Positions 19,571 to 20,955 of a stretch of 20,955 nt of DNA are shown piece by piece. Source of the stretch: Apostichopus californicus (taxonomy: Eukaryota > Echinodermata > Holothuroidea > Aspidochirotida > Stichopodidae); contig JAIPMN010021855.1 in assembly GCA_020650975.1 (NCBI GenBank), positions 1 through 20,955 of the forward strand, in the 5' to 3' direction. Within the stretch, counting starts at the first letter, position 1, and each line of letters starts with the position of its first letter. Position numbers and translations under genes: made by a program. Under the pieces are notes generated by a model, which was not told the DNA's origin, searched no databases, and saw only the letters and a list, made by a program, of their open reading frames with translations.

Positions 19571-20186
19571 TTATTTATTTGCTTTGCTTCCTTTGAGGTT
19601 ATCGTTGAAATTATCAGATCTTGGAAACATTCAAAATGCTCTTTTAAATTTAACCTGAATGTCTGCCTGATTTGGCGCCACCCCAGTTTTAGAGAGTAAA
19701 TGTTACATATAAATACACTTGTAATTTTCCAACATGACCAGACCATCCTTAATCTCAGGGACTCATGTCCCCAGGGGATGGTATTTGATTTCCTCTGAGA
19801 TAGAGCCAGCCCTTGGGGTAAGCCCTTACATTGCTTGAAGGTAGAGGGCAAGGTTATTTCTTATATTTCTACAAAAAAATTGAATATTTTTCTTTGGTCT
19901 ATAGGCAATCGTTTCCATGGGAAAGGTATAATGATCAATGATCTTCTGTAAACATGACATTAATAAACGACAGGATTAAGCCCACCGTCCCACCTCTGAT
20001 TAAAGGAACATCCCAGGATGACCCAGTCCAGTGAGGAAAAAAACTAAGGAGAGGTGGTATGTTTGTTCGGTGCTGCGGGAATTTTCAATTTTGGTTTCAG
20101 ATTAATCCTGTTGGTTGATTAGTAACCCTATACCTCATTACTGTCTTAAGTAGTGGAAGTGGAATTGATTTGTTTGTAAACACTTG
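19571..20186. other. Non-coding stretch, no gene recognised
   Basis: Contains a TTAAAGGAACATCCC motif at about 20003, resembling the dispersed-repeat ends, and an acceptor/donor pair around 19760-19818 (CTTAATCTCAG ... GGG|GTAAGC) with one open frame. Neither can be confirmed. Confidence 0.45.
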
Positions 20187-20235
20187 GACTTGTCAAAAGT
20201 AACAGGTCTGAAAGTAGAGCCAGTTTTGACAAGTC
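20187..20235. repeat. Perfect 12-bp stem-loop
   Basis: GACTTGTCAAAA (20187-20198) and TTTTGACAAGTC (20224-20235) are exact reverse complements with a 25-base loop. It may be a structured RNA element or a decayed inverted-repeat element. There is no T-run or gene end beside it. Confidence 0.7.
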
Positions 20236-20697
20236 TTGTTGTGGTTTGTTTGGCTATGAACCAATTACCTAGTTTCTTGTGAAGAAAGAAAAACAAATAG
20301 CTTTCACTTCACAAGGATCGTGTTCCGGTAGAGGGAAGATAGCGTGAAAGTTCCGTGGCGGCAATGATTTCGTGGGAAGAAAATACAGAAAGCTGCACAT
20401 ATTGAGTTTTTGAGGGTGGATATAGGACGAGAAACCCAAGCTGTTAATCGTAATTTGACGGGGATTAATTCTCCAGGATAACGACAATGTATAAACGTAT
20501 TTAAATACAGAAGGATACCGAAACAGAGAAACAACTCGTTTGTGACATAAATTTTGCCAGCATAGAATAAAGGTCACTACGATTGGCAGCAACTTCAGTT
20601 TTAGAATGCTAATTTTTTTCCCCTTTTTATGTTAGTTATTCTTCCTGTTAACATATGTTATGAATCCACTTTATAATTTATATATTTATACTGGAAT
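20236..20697. other. Moderately CpG-rich stretch, no gene recognised
   Basis: About 14 CpG in some 290 bases (20300-20590) and a 107-codon minus-strand frame (20269-20592). The protein has no recognisable domain; its first 20 or so residues are hydrophobic but continue into a basic, aromatic-rich sequence. A promoter, first exon or transposon fragment are all possible. Confidence 0.4.
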
Positions 20698-20731
20698 GAA
20701 TAAAAAATAAATAAAAATAAAATAAATAAAA
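20698..20731. repeat. AATAAA-type A-rich simple repeat
   Basis: A degenerate AAATA/AATAAA repeat that includes several AATAAA strings. It could be the tail of a retroposed element or a simple repeat, so it should not be read as a polyadenylation signal without other support. Confidence 0.8.
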
Positions 20732-20955
20732 GTCGCTGGAGGTTTTTCAAAGTACATTTCCAAAGGTTCTGATATTCCACATGATCCCCAGAATTTGTTG
20801 CTTATTAACATTGACTATAAAATATCTCAGTGTGGATAACTACTATTTCTTAGAGCGGTAGTTAGACAAAATTGTTTGAAATATGATAATAGGTGACCAT
20901 CATCAGACTGTCTAGCATATTTGCTTTTCGGGAAAATACTGTTGACCTTAATTTT

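Noticed and set aside
19402..19851. 149-codon minus-strand ORF, the longest in the window
   Set aside because: Half of it is the antisense of a pyrimidine tract, which yields Glu/Gly/Arg/Lys low-complexity sequence without stops.
1..20955. CRISPR array, bacterial operons, phage genes or rRNA
   Set aside because: There are no regularly spaced direct repeats, no tightly packed long frames with ribosome binding sites, and no rRNA-like sequence; the window has the texture of animal non-coding DNA.

Overview
This window looks like intergenic or intronic DNA from an animal nuclear genome, most probably a marine invertebrate deuterostome such as an echinoderm. That assignment is inference. It rests on the AT-rich base composition by eye, scattered long homopolymers, tRNA-derived short repeats, terminal-inverted-repeat elements, an AGCGCT hairpin of a type familiar from marine invertebrate genomes, and the lack of any bacterial-style gene packing. 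No long open reading frame is present (the longest is about 150 codons and is antisense to a pyrimidine tract). No rRNA, intact tRNA or CRISPR array was found.

Layout. Positions 1-2135 are AT-rich and hold a 32-T run, a perfect 13-bp inverted repeat (860-980) and a 12-G run. At 2136-2516 lies a MITE-like element with CCCAGCAAACA ends. From 2517 to 5288 the DNA is mostly unique, apart from a G-rich tandem duplication near 3.5 kb. At 5289-5502 there is a tRNA-derived SINE with good A and B boxes. Between about 6.1 and 7.9 kb several exon-like segments with splice signals sit on the minus strand, and two of them join in phase; I could not identify a protein. A decayed tRNA-Thr(TGT)-like sequence interrupts this stretch at 7268-7340. 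A diverged dispersed repeat occurs twice (8520-8772 and 13372-13591).

The clearest mobile element is at 9517-10568. It is about 1.04 kb long, with about 20-bp terminal inverted repeats flanked on both sides by TTAA, an internal foldback and a CpG-rich half carrying an 88-codon minus-strand ORF. Its structure fits a non-autonomous piggyBac-like transposon. From 10.6 kb to the end the DNA is again mostly unique and AT-rich. It holds a nuclear-receptor-like DR1 site (12596-12611), a possible TATA box (16156), G-quadruplex-prone tracts, a pyrimidine tract and a stem-loop near 20.2 kb.

No set of genes working together can be described. The best-supported content is mobile-element debris, with weak evidence for exons of one or more split genes, mainly on the minus strand.
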